A program made the position numbers and the translations under genes. The notes below the pieces were generated by a model. That model searched no databases, was not told the origin of the DNA, and worked only from the letters and a program-made list of their open reading frames with translations. A stretch of 64,000 nucleotides of DNA from Nocardioides sp. Iso805N. Lineage in GTDB: Bacteria > Actinomycetota > Actinomycetes > Propionibacteriales > Nocardioidaceae. The stretch is from contig NZ_KB822577.1 of assembly GCF_000364605.1 (NCBI RefSeq), positions 396,276-460,275 on the forward strand, in the 5' to 3' direction. This document shows positions 50,580 to 58,994 of this stretch, in pieces (within the stretch, counting starts at the first letter, position 1; every line of letters begins with the position of its first letter).

Positions 50580-51410
50580 TCAGGCACCGGCGGAGGACGA
50601 AGGGCTGCGCGTATCGGCTCGGCGAGCGATGACACTCGAGATGCCCTGCGCTGCGGCTCGCACAGCTGTCGCGTGCAGTTCGGGCCTGAACCTTCCGACC
50701 GGGCCGGTGACGCTGACAGCCGCGACCGCCGTGCGACCGTCGAGGCCCATGACGGGCGAGGCCACGCACAACAGGCCCAGCGTGGACTCCTCTCGCTCGA
50801 AGGCCACGCCGCTGTCCAGGACCGACTCGAGCTGGCGTCGCAGGAGCCCGGGCGCCACGATCGTGTGGGCCGTGCGCCGCTGCAACGGTGCGGACAACAC
50901 CGTGTTGCGATCCACGGGATCGGCGTGCGCGAGCAGGACCTTGCCGATCGCCGTGCAGTGCAACGGCATTCGGCCGCCGACCCGTGAGGGCGCATTCGCC
51001 TGGCGATGGCCGCCGATCTTGGCGACATAGACGACCGCCTGACCGTCAGTGACTCCAAGGTGAACCGTCTCATGGGTGCGCTCATAGAGGTCCTGCAGGA
51101 AGGGCATCGCGAGTTCGAGAAGACTACGCTCGACCGAAGCGCGCATGCCGAGCTCGAACATCCCACCGCTCAGCCGGTAGCCGCGGGCCGCCTTGTCAAG
51201 CAGGCCATGGCCGACCAAGTCGCCGGCGACCCGGTGCGCCGATCCCTTCGGCAGGCCCGTGCGGCGCACGATCTCCGCCAGGGAAAGGATCTGGTCCTCC
51301 GGTGTGAACGACCGCAGGATCGCCACCGCTTTTCCGAGGACGGTCTCGAGGGCGGTCTGGTCTTCGCGGTAGGCCTCAACGGGACGGGGCATGTCGCAAA
51401 GATACGTCAT
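50580..51410 (-). CDS. IclR family transcriptional regulator
   Basis: A 276-residue regulator with an N-terminal helix-turn-helix (ETVLGKAVAILRSF, EIVRRTGLPKGSAHRVAGDLVGHGL) and an effector domain (AMPFLQDLYERTHETVHLGVTDGQAVVYVAKI, PLHCTAIGKVLLAHA, GVAFEREESTLGLLCVASPV). It diverges from mhpD at 51474 across a 63-bp gap that holds a perfect TTCCA-N5-TGGAA dyad at 51415-51429. It is therefore a likely regulator of the mhpDFE genes (inference). ATGs at 51410 and 51392 are possible; the first has GGAATGAG before it. Its stop lies beside a decayed gene fragment. Confidence 0.87.
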   Translation of the reverse strand: MTYLCDMPRPVEAYREDQTALETVLGKAVAILRSFTPEDQILSLAEIVRRTGLPKGSAHRVAGDLVGHGLLDKAARGYRLSGGMFELGMRASVERSLLELAMPFLQDLYERTHETVHLGVTDGQAVVYVAKIGGHRQANAPSRVGGRMPLHCTAIGKVLLAHADPVDRNTVLSAPLQRRTAHTIVAPGLLRRQLESVLDSGVAFEREESTLGLLCVASPVMGLDGRTAVAAVSVTGPVGRFRPELHATAVRAAAQGISSVIARRADTRSPSSSAGA

Positions 51411-51414
51411 CTCA

Positions 51415-51429
51415 TTCCACTGACTGGAA
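51415..51429. promoter_or_regulatory. candidate IclR-type operator, perfect dyad
   Basis: TTCCA-CTGAC-TGGAA, a perfect inverted repeat five bases from the IclR start at 51410 and 44 bp upstream of mhpD. It is the cleanest member of the TNCCR-N5-YGGNA family. Confidence 0.65.
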
Positions 51430-51473
51430 CGTTTCGATGGTGGAGTGCCTTGGTCCTCCTGGACGCTGGACGC

Positions 51474-52277
51474 ATGACTGATCCTTCCACGTCGGCGGCC
51501 GCGGCGGTCGCCGGTGCAGCCCAGCAGCTCCGGCGGGCCACCGTGAGCGGCACGCCTGGTGCGCCGGTGCGCGGCCTGATCGGACGCGACGACCTTGAGG
51601 CGGCCTATGCGGTGCAACGGATCAACATCGAGGCTCGAACCGCCGCTGGCGCGGTCGTCGTGGGCCGCAAGATCGGCCTGACCTCGCCGGCCGTCCAAGC
51701 GCAGCTGGGCGTGGACCAGCCGGACTTCGGCGTCCTGCTCGACGATATGGCCTTCGAGGACGATGGGGTGATCGCGTTCACCTCGGTCCTGCAGCCGCGG
51801 GTGGAGGCCGAGGTGGCCTTCGTTCTCAAGGATGACTTGGCCGAGGGCGACCTCGACGACACGCAGGTCCGTGCCGCGATCGACTACGCCGTGGCCGCGA
51901 TCGAGATCTGCGGCAGCCGCGTCGCCGACTGGGACATCTGCTTCTCAGACACCGTCGCCGACAACGCCTCCGCCGGTGCCTACGTGCTTGGCACCGAACG
52001 CAAGACGCTGGCCGAGTTCAGCCCCGCCGCGGTCACCATGTCGATGTCGATCAATGGGGAGGAGGTCTCGACCGGCAACGGTGCCGCCTGCCTCGGCGAC
52101 CCGGTCAACGCGGTGGTCTGGCTTGCTCGACAGGCCCGCGCGCTCGGCGACCCTCTCCGCGCTGGGCAAGTCATCCTCTCCGGTGCCCTCGGCCCGATGC
52201 GAGCCGTCCGTCCGGGCGCCACCGTGACCGTGACCATTTCCGGGCTGGGCAGCGTCTCCGCCACGTTCTCCGGCTGA
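51474..52277 (+). CDS. mhpD: 2-hydroxypenta-2,4-dienoate (2-keto-4-pentenoate) hydratase
   Basis: A 267-residue hydratase of the MhpD/BphE family, converting 2-hydroxypentadienoate to 4-hydroxy-2-oxovalerate. The metal-binding Glu-x-Glu is in QPRVEAEVAFVLKDD, with IGLTSPAVQAQLGVDQPDFGVL and DTVADNASAGAYVLG. The length matches the family (about 265). It is followed by mhpF and mhpE, giving the normal D-F-E order. The ATG at 51474 lacks a strong ribosome site. An HpaH-like relative lies at 40450 and a broken one at 50398. Confidence 0.9.
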   Translation: MTDPSTSAAAAVAGAAQQLRRATVSGTPGAPVRGLIGRDDLEAAYAVQRINIEARTAAGAVVVGRKIGLTSPAVQAQLGVDQPDFGVLLDDMAFEDDGVIAFTSVLQPRVEAEVAFVLKDDLAEGDLDDTQVRAAIDYAVAAIEICGSRVADWDICFSDTVADNASAGAYVLGTERKTLAEFSPAAVTMSMSINGEEVSTGNGAACLGDPVNAVVWLARQARALGDPLRAGQVILSGALGPMRAVRPGATVTVTISGLGSVSATFSG

Positions 52278-52349
52278 GCCCGGGATGCCACCCCAGGCTG
52301 ACCTCCGATCCGGTTCCCCGGATCCCTCCCTCGACGAAGGAACCTACAG

Positions 52350-53309
52350 ATGACCAGGACCAAGGTCGCGATCATCGGGTCGGGCAACATCGGCACCGAC
52401 CTGATGATCAAGATCATGCGCAACGCGCAGCACCTCGAGATGGGCGTCATGGTCGGCATCGACCCCGCCTCCGACGGACTGGCCCGCGCGGTGAAGTTCG
52501 GCTTCGAGGTCACCGCCGAGGGCGTCGACGGACTGCTGAAGTCGCCGCACATTGACGAGATCGGCATCGTCTTCGATGCCACCTCCGCCGGTGCCCACGC
52601 CCGCAACGACGCAGCGCTGCGGCCGCGCGGGATCCGGATGATCGACCTGACGCCGGCCGCCATCGGTCCCTACGTGATCCCGGCGGTCAACCTCGAGGAG
52701 CACCTCGATGCTCCCAACGTGAACATGGTGACCTGTGGCGGCCAGGCCACGATCCCGATCGTGGCGGCGATCAGTCGCGTCGTGCCGGTCGCGTACGGCG
52801 AGATCGTGGCCTCGATCGCGTCGAAGTCCGCCGGTCCTGGCACCCGCGCCAATATCGACGAGTTCACCGAGACCACCTCGGCTGCCATCGTGGAGGTGGG
52901 CGGTGCCGAGCGCGGCAAGGCGATCATCATCCTCAACCCGGCCGAGCCGCCGCTGATGATGCGCGACACCGTCTTCGCGCTCGTCACGCTGCCCGATGGC
53001 CCCGACGGGGAGACCGCGAAGGCGCAGATCATCGACTCGATCCAGAAGATGGTCGGCGAGGTCTCGGCTTACGTCCCGGGCTACGAGATGGTCCAGGACG
53101 TGCAGATCACCGAGATCCCCGGCGACCAACCGGTCGAGACGCTGCTCGCCGAGGACCGGAGTGCCCGGCCGACGCACCAGGTCAGCGTCTTCCTCAAGGT
53201 CGAGGGCGCCGGCATGTACCTCCCGGCGTACGCCGGCAACCTCGACATCATGACCTCGGCCGCCGTGCAGATGGCCGAGAAGATCGCCGCCAAGGAGGCC
53301 GTGCAGTGA
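52350..53309 (+). CDS. mhpF: acetaldehyde dehydrogenase (acylating)
   Basis: A 319-residue enzyme converting acetaldehyde, NAD+ and CoA to acetyl-CoA. It has the Rossmann motif [15 protein letters not shown] at the N-terminus and the catalytic Cys in [14 protein letters not shown] (residue about 130). The conserved [42 protein letters not shown] region of the MhpF/DmpF/BphJ family is also present. It normally forms a channelled complex with the aldolase. GAAGGA precedes the ATG. Its stop overlaps the mhpE start (GTGA), matching this partnership. Confidence 0.95.
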   Translation: MTRTKVAIIGSGNIGTDLMIKIMRNAQHLEMGVMVGIDPASDGLARAVKFGFEVTAEGVDGLLKSPHIDEIGIVFDATSAGAHARNDAALRPRGIRMIDLTPAAIGPYVIPAVNLEEHLDAPNVNMVTCGGQATIPIVAAISRVVPVAYGEIVASIASKSAGPGTRANIDEFTETTSAAIVEVGGAERGKAIIILNPAEPPLMMRDTVFALVTLPDGPDGETAKAQIIDSIQKMVGEVSAYVPGYEMVQDVQITEIPGDQPVETLLAEDRSARPTHQVSVFLKVEGAGMYLPAYAGNLDIMTSAAVQMAEKIAAKEAVQ

Positions 53310-54319
53310 GCACCCCCATCTTCGTCCAGGACGTCACCCTGCGCGACGGCATGCACGCCGTGCGTCACCGGATCACCCCCGAGGACGTCAAGCGCATCGT
53401 CGTCGCGCTCGATGAAGCCGGCGTGGACGCGATCGAGGTCGCGCACGGCGACGGCCTCGCCGGCGGCTCGGTGAACTACGGCCCCGGCTCGAACACCGAC
53501 TGGGAGTGGATCGAGGCCGCCGCCTCGGTCATCACGAGCGCCCGCCTGACCACCTTGCTGCTTCCCGGTGTCGGCACCATCCACGAGCTGCGGCACGCCT
53601 ACGACCTCGGGGTGCGCTCGGTCCGGGTGGCCACGCACTGCACCGAGGCCGACGTCTCCGCCCAGCACATCGCCGCGGCCCGCGAGATCGGGATGGACGT
53701 CTCTGGGTTCCTGATGCTCTCCCACATGGCGCCGCCCGAGGATCTGGCGGCCCAGGCCAAGCTGATGGAGTCCTACGGCGCGCACTGCGTCTACGTCACC
53801 GACTCCGGCGGCCGGCTGACCATGAACGACGTGCGTGACCGGGTGCGTGCCTACCGCGACGTGCTCGACCCGAGCACCGAGATCGGCATCCACGCCCACG
53901 AGAACCTCTCGATGTCGGTGGCCAACTCGGTCGTCGCCGTCGAGAACGGCGTCTTCCGCGTCGACGCCTCGCTGGCAGGGCACGGCGCCGGTGCCGGCAA
54001 CTGCCCGATCGAGCCGTTCATCGCTGTCGCCGACCTGATGGACTTCAAGCACGGCTGCGACCTGTTCAAGCTGCAGGACGCCGCCGACGACATCGTCCGC
54101 CCCCTGCAGGACCGCCCCGTGCGCGTCGACCGCGAGACCCTCACCCTCGGCTACGCCGGCGTCTACTCCTCGTTCCTGCGTCACGCCGAGAACGCCTCCG
54201 CGCGCTACGGCGTCGACGTCCGCGACATCCTGATGGAGTGCGGCCGCCGCCGACTCGTCGGCGGCCAGGAGGACATGATCATCGACATCGCCCTCACTCT
54301 GATGGCACAGCAGGACTGA
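53306..54319 (+). CDS. mhpE: 4-hydroxy-2-oxovalerate aldolase
   Basis: A 337-residue pyruvate-dependent aldolase that splits 4-hydroxy-2-oxovalerate to pyruvate and acetaldehyde. The N-terminal [14 protein letters not shown] carries the Arg-Asp-Gly metal motif, and [15 protein letters not shown] the His pair. [22 protein letters not shown] is the conserved C-terminal loop. The length is the same as DmpG/BphI (about 340). It starts with GTG overlapping mhpF. It ends the catabolic block; no terminator hairpin is obvious after it. Confidence 0.95.
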   Translation: MSTPIFVQDVTLRDGMHAVRHRITPEDVKRIVVALDEAGVDAIEVAHGDGLAGGSVNYGPGSNTDWEWIEAAASVITSARLTTLLLPGVGTIHELRHAYDLGVRSVRVATHCTEADVSAQHIAAAREIGMDVSGFLMLSHMAPPEDLAAQAKLMESYGAHCVYVTDSGGRLTMNDVRDRVRAYRDVLDPSTEIGIHAHENLSMSVANSVVAVENGVFRVDASLAGHGAGAGNCPIEPFIAVADLMDFKHGCDLFKLQDAADDIVRPLQDRPVRVDRETLTLGYAGVYSSFLRHAENASARYGVDVRDILMECGRRRLVGGQEDMIIDIALTLMAQQD

Positions 54320-55003
54320 GGGCGAGGCCGCGGCATCAGCTTGCTCGTCCGGCGAGGGCACATTTAAGGCGCTCCTGCCCGCATCGTCTTGGCCAGACGT
54401 GGCAACAGAATGGCAACACGACACCCGCGCGGAGCCATCGCCGTCCAACACTGGCCATCTTGTCAGCTGGCCTGCGACCTGCGGATTCATCGATTGTCGA
54501 CGGTGACCACGATCGTCCCGTTCCCCAATTTTTCGACTTGCTGAGCGGCAGCGTCAGTCTTCGGCCAACCTCGAGATCGGCCGGTGGCGTGCCGCGGGTG
54601 CCGACAAGCTGGCCGGCGCGAGGTCGTCGTCCAGCACGAGGAACATCCGGCAGGGCGCCGTGGGCGTCGTTGATCACGGGCCGAGCTGGCTGTCCGGTTT
54701 TTACCGCGTCGATGGTCTAGTAGCCGCAGATCCCCGTGGCTGCCGATGTCGTCGACGCAGATGTCGGTGTAGCTCCGCTCCGGCTCGCCACGGTCGTGGC
54801 GAGGCTTGGCATCCGCTACCGTGCCCAATTGTGCCCGAGTCGGGCCTCCGGGCCGGAGCTTCGGCGAATTGGACACAGGTCCGTACCCCGGTCTCACGAG
54901 GTATATCGCGCCGGGCGGAAGCCTGTAGCCGTGCTGTGTGCGTGGCGGGCGCTGCCGCAGTCAGCCACCCGGGGGAAGAGCGGACTGAAGAGCCGTCGAG
55001 TCG
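54320..55003. other. 684-bp non-coding or decayed stretch between catabolic genes and integrase
   Basis: No convincing gene. Short open frames are present on both strands. A minus-strand frame from 54487 ends with coding-like KLGNGTIVVTVDNR, but upstream it turns into arginine/proline-rich shadow sequence and would need a frameshift to continue, so it is at best a remnant. GTGCCCAAT-like motifs (54821-54838) resemble repeats beside the integrase start. Confidence 0.5.
54821..54838. repeat. GTGCCCAAT-type motif pair downstream of integrase
   Basis: Two adjacent copies, GTGCCCAATT and GTGCCCGA, the same core as the repeats at 56253-56294 on the other side of the integrase gene. Possible integrase arm-type sites. 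Confidence 0.4.
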
Positions 55004-56221
55004 CTACCAGGAGTCGCCGCTGGCGAGCTTGGAAAGGCGGTCGGTGAGGGCGTCCATTCTTGCCGACGTCAAACGCACGTACCTGAGTGCCGCCGTTGGG
55101 GTGGAGTCGCCGAGGAACTCCTGGATTTCGGCGACTGTCGCGCCGTTCTGCGCAAGCAGCGTCGCGCCTGTCGCGCGGAGGTCGTGGAAGCGAAGTTCCG
55201 AGCGCCCCGCCGCGTCGCGTGCAGCGAACCAGCCGCCTGGGACCGGCTTCGGTGGCTGCCGCGCCCCGGGCGCCGACTTGGGTTTGCCGTAGAAGACGCT
55301 CGGATTCAGGTGGCTGCCGTTTCGGGAGGGGAACACGAGGCCATGCCGCCCCGTCATGTGCGTCTTGAGATGAGCGGCCAGCTCGGGAATCACGGAGTCA
55401 GGGATCCGCTGGTCCCTCGCACCCGCATCTGACTTGGTCCCTTTGACGTGCCGCCCTGACCCGCCCGCGAGACCCAAGGAACGGCGGATATGGATCTCTT
55501 TCCTGGGCAGATCAATGTCGGAGCGGCGGAGTTCGATAAGTTCGCCCAGCCTCATTCCGCACCACAGGGCTAGCGAGACCATCGGGCGCCACTCCTCGCG
55601 GATGGTGAGTCGGATGACTTCGAGCTCGGGTTGGTTCACGATCGTCTCGCGCTTCGGGGAGGTCCCGGAGCCGGCGCCGCGGATCTGGAACGGGTTCAGG
55701 CCTCCGGGGATGGGGCCACCCAGGGCGGTCGCCTCACGCATGACCGACCGGGCAAGGGTGTATGCCTCGCGGCGGATCTTGGGGGAGTCAGGAAGCTCGC
55801 CCCACCACTTCGTGACGATGGCCGGAGTGACCTCGTTGATGGCGAGCTGACTGAAGGTCGGGTTGATGTACTTGGCGAGAAGTTGTTCGTAGCGCAACTT
55901 GGTTGAGGCAGCGAGCGGCTTCCCCTTCACCGTGCGTGTGGCAACGACCTGCTTCGCGAAGTCACCGAAGTGAACACGCTCGGCGGCCGCGCGCGATCGC
56001 TGAGCGTTCGCGATGGCGAGACGAGCACGAGGCGGTATCCACTCGTCTGGCTGATCCATGCGACGTGCTTCGGCGGCGATCCAGGCTTCGGCGGCGGCCT
56101 TGGTCGCGAATGTGATCGGCGCGGTGTGTCGCGCCAGGTCGGGCCCGGTGATCCGAACCTGGTACTTGCCGGAGGGGAGCTTGCGAACGCTTCCCGTCCC
56201 GCGCTTGGCCCGAGATGCCAT
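55004..56221 (-). CDS. tyrosine recombinase (phage/island integrase)
   Basis: A 405-residue tyrosine recombinase. An N-terminal arm-binding domain (GTGSVRKLPSGKYQVRITGPD, AAEAWIAAEARRM) is followed by a core-binding SAM-like domain (STKLRYEQLLAKYINPTFSQLAINEVTPAIVTKWWGEL). The catalytic domain has the first Arg in LWCGMRLGELIELRRSDID, the HxxR box RFHDLRATGATLLAQNGA and the nucleophile Tyr in ALRYVRLT near residue 387. All catalytic residues appear present, so it may be active. The ATG at 56221 has GGGAGAAG upstream. It is transcribed away from a tRNA-Asp-derived att site at 56421, the usual layout at an island end. Confidence 0.93.
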   Translation of the reverse strand: MASRAKRGTGSVRKLPSGKYQVRITGPDLARHTAPITFATKAAAEAWIAAEARRMDQPDEWIPPRARLAIANAQRSRAAAERVHFGDFAKQVVATRTVKGKPLAASTKLRYEQLLAKYINPTFSQLAINEVTPAIVTKWWGELPDSPKIRREAYTLARSVMREATALGGPIPGGLNPFQIRGAGSGTSPKRETIVNQPELEVIRLTIREEWRPMVSLALWCGMRLGELIELRRSDIDLPRKEIHIRRSLGLAGGSGRHVKGTKSDAGARDQRIPDSVIPELAAHLKTHMTGRHGLVFPSRNGSHLNPSVFYGKPKSAPGARQPPKPVPGGWFAARDAAGRSELRFHDLRATGATLLAQNGATVAEIQEFLGDSTPTAALRYVRLTSARMDALTDRLSKLASGDSW

Positions 56222-56252
56222 CCGCTTCTCCCGTCCCGAGGCGCACGATTTC

Positions 56253-56294
56253 GTGCCCAATACGTGCCCAATCGTGCCCAATACGTGCCCAATC
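56253..56294. repeat. two 21-bp tandem repeats beside the integrase
   Basis: An exact 21-bp unit occurs twice (56253-56273 and 56274-56294), and each unit holds two GTGCCCAAT cores. They lie between the integrase start and the att site, where arm-type sites or an excisionase site would be. Confidence 0.6.
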
Positions 56295-56420
56295 AGGGAT
56301 CGCTCGACGGTACGTCTGAGTCCTCGTGGTTGTCGAGTCGGCGGAGGGTTTCTGCAGGTCAGGGCCATGTTTACACCGGCGGAGCGCTTGTCGAAGGGGC
56401 AGTGGTCGATCCGGTCGGCC

Positions 56421-56448
56421 GCGGGTTCAAGTCCCGTCGGGGTCGCCA
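56421..56448 (+). other. attachment site: 3' end of tRNA-Asp gene
   Basis: Twenty-eight bases with perfect tRNA 3' geometry: T-stem GCGGG, loop TTCAAGT, stem CCCGT, acceptor CGGGGTC, discriminator G and CCA. The sequence fits actinobacterial tRNA-Asp. The 5' half of a tRNA (matching acceptor strand, D arm, anticodon arm) is not present upstream, so this is a displaced 3' fragment, as left by island integration. A terminator follows five bases later, as after real tRNA genes. Confidence 0.72.
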
Positions 56449-56452
56449 GCTC

Positions 56453-56486
56453 AAGGAGACCGCATCCATCAGGATGCGGTCTCCTT
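56453..56486 (+). terminator. strong terminator hairpin
   Basis: A perfect 15-bp stem (AAGGAGACCGCATCC and its complement) with a four-base loop. Placed just after the tRNA-Asp fragment, it is probably the original terminator of that tRNA gene. Confidence 0.85.
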
Positions 56487-56528
56487 GCATTTCCCCACCC
56501 GCGCCGCCCCTTTCGATAGGTTTCAACA

Positions 56529-56873
56529 GTGGTCGACGTCAGCCCCGAGCGTTTCGAGGAGCTCGTCGACGATGCCCTCGACGCCATCCCGGACGAACTG
56601 GTCGCGCTGGTGCACAACCTCGTCGTGCTGATCGAGGAGGAGCCGCCGGAGGGGGAGCCGGTCGACCTGCTGGGCCTGTACGACGGCAGCACCCTCGGCC
56701 TCGATGCGGCCGGGCACCTGCCGGACCGGATCTTCCTCTACCGCCGCCCGCTGATGGACTACTGCCGCTCCGAGGAGGAGCTGGTGCGCGAGGTCAGGGT
56801 GACGGTCGTGCACGAGCTCGGGCACCACTTCGGGATGGACGACGCACGGCTCCACCAGCTCGGCTGGGCGTGA
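56529..56873 (+). CDS. small zincin-like metallopeptidase family protein
   Basis: A 114-residue protein with the zinc motif VVHELGHHFGMDD (HExxH) near residue 95, and the family pattern PERFEELVDDALDAIPDEL at the N-terminus, LLGLYDGSTLG in the middle and FLYRRPLMDYCRSEEELVREV. It belongs to the widespread actinobacterial 'metallopeptidase family' of unknown substrate. It starts with GTG at 56529. It is the first ordinary chromosomal gene to the right of the integration site. Confidence 0.85.
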   Translation: MVDVSPERFEELVDDALDAIPDELVALVHNLVVLIEEEPPEGEPVDLLGLYDGSTLGLDAAGHLPDRIFLYRRPLMDYCRSEEELVREVRVTVVHELGHHFGMDDARLHQLGWA

Positions 56874-56882
56874 GTCGAGCGC

Positions 56883-57245
56883 TCAGAGGGTGCCGAGCTC
56901 CCAGCCCAGCGCGACCGCGACCAGCCCGAGCGCCAGCGAGATGACGACATTCGCGACCGCGGCAGCCCAACGGCGGGCCTCGGCCAGCCGCACCGTCTCG
57001 TAGGAGAACGTCGAGAACGTGGTCAGCGCGCCGCAGAAGCCAGTCCCGATGAGGGTCAGCACCCAGGCCGGGGCCGAGCCGGAGGCCAGCCCGGCGACCA
57101 GGCCGAGCACGAACGAGCCGGCCACGTTGATGCTGATCGTGCCCCAGGGCAGCACCGAGTCGTGGCGGGACTGCACCACCACGTCGGTGAGGTAGCGGGC
57201 AGGGGCGCCGATCGCGCCGCCGAGCAAGACGAGCAGCACGGTCAT
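56883..57245 (-). CDS. crcB: fluoride ion channel CrcB/FluC, subunit 1
   Basis: A 120-residue membrane protein with four hydrophobic helices that exports fluoride. Family motifs: GGAIGAPARYLTD, GTISINVAGSFVLGLV and GTGFCGALTTFSTFSYETV. Such channels are dual-topology dimers; in actinobacteria two unlike subunits are often encoded in tandem, as here with the gene at 57242. The start overlaps the partner's stop (ATGA). Confidence 0.93.
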   Translation of the reverse strand: MTVLLVLLGGAIGAPARYLTDVVVQSRHDSVLPWGTISINVAGSFVLGLVAGLASGSAPAWVLTLIGTGFCGALTTFSTFSYETVRLAEARRWAAAVANVVISLALGLVAVALGWELGTL

Positions 57246-57757
57246 CGGCGGGCCCCCGACCCGGACCGGCCGACGAGGACGCGCCCCAGTCCGAGACCGG
57301 CGAGCACCGCGACCAGGCCGAGCGCGACGGTGGCTGCGACGTACGCGAGGGCCTCGGCGGGGTGGCCCGCAGCGAGCAGTCCCCTCGTGTCGAGCTCGTA
57401 GGTGGAGAAGGTGGTGTACCCGCCGAGCACGCCGACGCCGAGGAACGGCCGGACGTAGCGAGTGTGGGACCAGATCGTGAGCATGAGAGCCATCAGCAGG
57501 CCGAGCAGGAAGGCGCCGCTGAGGTTGGTGGCCAGGGTGGCCCAGGCGAAGTCGCCGGCGGCGTGCGGGGCGGCCTTCGCCAGGCCGAACCGGGCCAGGC
57601 TGCCGAGGGCGCCGCCGACGGCGATGGCCGGGACCAGGTGGACGTGCTCGTTCAGCACCTGCCACGGGTGTGGCGAGGGCCGCTCGGTGAGCTCGACATC
57701 GCAGTCGACGTCGGGGTCGATCCGGTCGGGATCCTCGAGACGTTCGGACGGGGACAT
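57242..57757 (-). CDS. crcB: fluoride ion channel CrcB/FluC, subunit 2
   Basis: A 171-residue CrcB paralog with an additional 45-residue acidic N-terminal extension (DPDRIDPDVDCDVELTERPS) before the first helix. Motifs: GGALGSLARFGLAKA, TLATNLSGAFLLGLL and GVLGGYTTFSTYELD. It is the upstream gene of the pair. Its leader on the minus strand contains a hairpin that holds CCTACCTG/CAGGTAGG next to the ribosome-binding site, and a segment resembling a fluoride riboswitch. Confidence 0.92.
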   Translation of the reverse strand: MSPSERLEDPDRIDPDVDCDVELTERPSPHPWQVLNEHVHLVPAIAVGGALGSLARFGLAKAAPHAAGDFAWATLATNLSGAFLLGLLMALMLTIWSHTRYVRPFLGVGVLGGYTTFSTYELDTRGLLAAGHPAEALAYVAATVALGLVAVLAGLGLGRVLVGRSGSGARR

Positions 57758-57769
57758 GAGGGCACGTTC

Positions 57770-57853
57770 CTCCTACCTGGAGACAACATCGTCAGGTAGG
57801 GACTGTTGGCGACCTGTCGGTCACGGTTGTCGGCGAGCCCCACCGCCATCGGG
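57770..57853 (-). ncRNA. possible fluoride riboswitch leader
   Basis: In the minus-strand leader of the crcB pair, GATGG followed by GCTCGCC and AACCG, then CTGACGATG and a hairpin CCTACCTG/CAGGTAGG next to the AGGAGG ribosome site. This partly matches the crcB-motif RNA order, but the canonical CTGATG is CTGACG and pairing was only checked by eye. Confidence 0.35.
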
Positions 57854-57861
57854 GCACGACT

Positions 57862-58800
57862 CTATCGGACGGCGCGAAGGTCGGCTGGGAGCCGATCCGG
57901 CTCCACCCAGGGCTGCGGCAGGGCACCCGCCGCCTGCCGGATGTACTCGCCGAGGAACCAGCGCTGGAACTCGCGCTGCTCGTCGGTGCGTGCCAGCGAG
58001 AGCAGCCGCTCCTGCCGGCAGAACTCGTCGGCCACGTCGAGCAGGTCCACGAAGCTGCGCAACGTGGTCGCGGCCTCGCGGGGCATCCGCACGGAGAGGT
58101 CGGCGATCTCGGCCTGCTGGGCGAGGGCACCCTCCAGGTCACTGAGTCCGATGCCGTCGCGCAGCTGACGCTCGAGCGTCCCGAACAGGTCGGAGAGGCT
58201 CTTGGCCAACGGGTAGTCGGACTCGTGCGCGATCGCCAGCAGCCGGACCTCGCGGCGCAGCTCGCGGAAGTGCTGCTGGAATCCGACGTAGAGCCGGAGG
58301 GGCACGCCGAGGACGCGCACCTCGACCGGATCCTCGATCTCGGGGGCGATCTCGCCGTTGGCAGGTCCGTTGACCACACCTTCGACACCGTCGTCCTCGG
58401 CCAGCTCCGCGGCCGGGGCGAACCACACCACCTTGCCGTCCGTCTCGATCTCCGCTCCCCAGGCATCCGAGCTGCGAGCGACGATCGACAGGCCTCGGCC
58501 GAAGGTCAGCAACAGGTCGTCGTCAGGGTCCAGGCCGAGCGGACCGGGCAGGATCGGACGCTCCACGGAGGCATCGCGGACCTCGACGCGCGGGTGCTCG
58601 CGGGTGCCGCGGACCCGGACCTGGATCGGATCCGCACCGTGCAGGACGGCGTTGGTGACCAGCTCGGAGACGCCGAGCTCGGCGCACTCGACGAGGTCGG
58701 GGCGGTCGATGTCCAGACAGGCCTGCACCACCCAGCGCCGCGCGTCCTGGACGCCGCGTGGCCCGCGGGCCAGCGTCAAGGCGGGACGGGTGAGAGGCAC
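57862..58800 (-). CDS. ATP-binding regulator with RsbW/anti-sigma-like kinase domain
   Basis: A 312-residue protein. Residues about 1-140 look like a HATPase_c domain of the serine-kinase anti-sigma type (LGVSELVTNAVLHGADPIQVRVRG is the N-box; VEVRDAS and GRGLSIVARSSDAWGAE the G-boxes). The rest is helical (VEVRVLGVPLRLYVGFQQHFRELRREVRLLAIAHESD), and relatives occur with this kind of kinase in actinobacterial stress-response systems. It may sequester a sigma factor or sense a signal. No sigma factor gene is nearby. Confidence 0.75.
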   Translation of the reverse strand: MPLTRPALTLARGPRGVQDARRWVVQACLDIDRPDLVECAELGVSELVTNAVLHGADPIQVRVRGTREHPRVEVRDASVERPILPGPLGLDPDDDLLLTFGRGLSIVARSSDAWGAEIETDGKVVWFAPAAELAEDDGVEGVVNGPANGEIAPEIEDPVEVRVLGVPLRLYVGFQQHFRELRREVRLLAIAHESDYPLAKSLSDLFGTLERQLRDGIGLSDLEGALAQQAEIADLSVRMPREAATTLRSFVDLLDVADEFCRQERLLSLARTDEQREFQRWFLGEYIRQAAGALPQPWVEPDRLPADLRAVR

Positions 58801-58994
58801 GATTCGTTCTCCTGGAGGGGGTCAAGAGCGATCTTGCCGCCTCATACCCCTGCCGCGCGCGGGTCAAACGAGTTATTTATTCCACAAAGGGGTGTGAGGA
58901 TCTAGATGGGTACCCCGAGTGGAAGCCCAGCGACGATCGCGCGAGAATAGGGCTTGAACGATCCAATCGGTCATCTTCTGAGGAGAGGATTGGC

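Noticed and set aside
54487..54897. Minus-strand coding region in the gap before the integrase
   Set aside because: Only the last 25 residues look coding-like; the rest has shadow composition and would need a frameshift.
56373..56448. Complete tRNA ending at 56448
   Set aside because: No matching acceptor strand, D arm or anticodon arm exists in the 50 bases before the T arm, so only a 3' fragment is supported.
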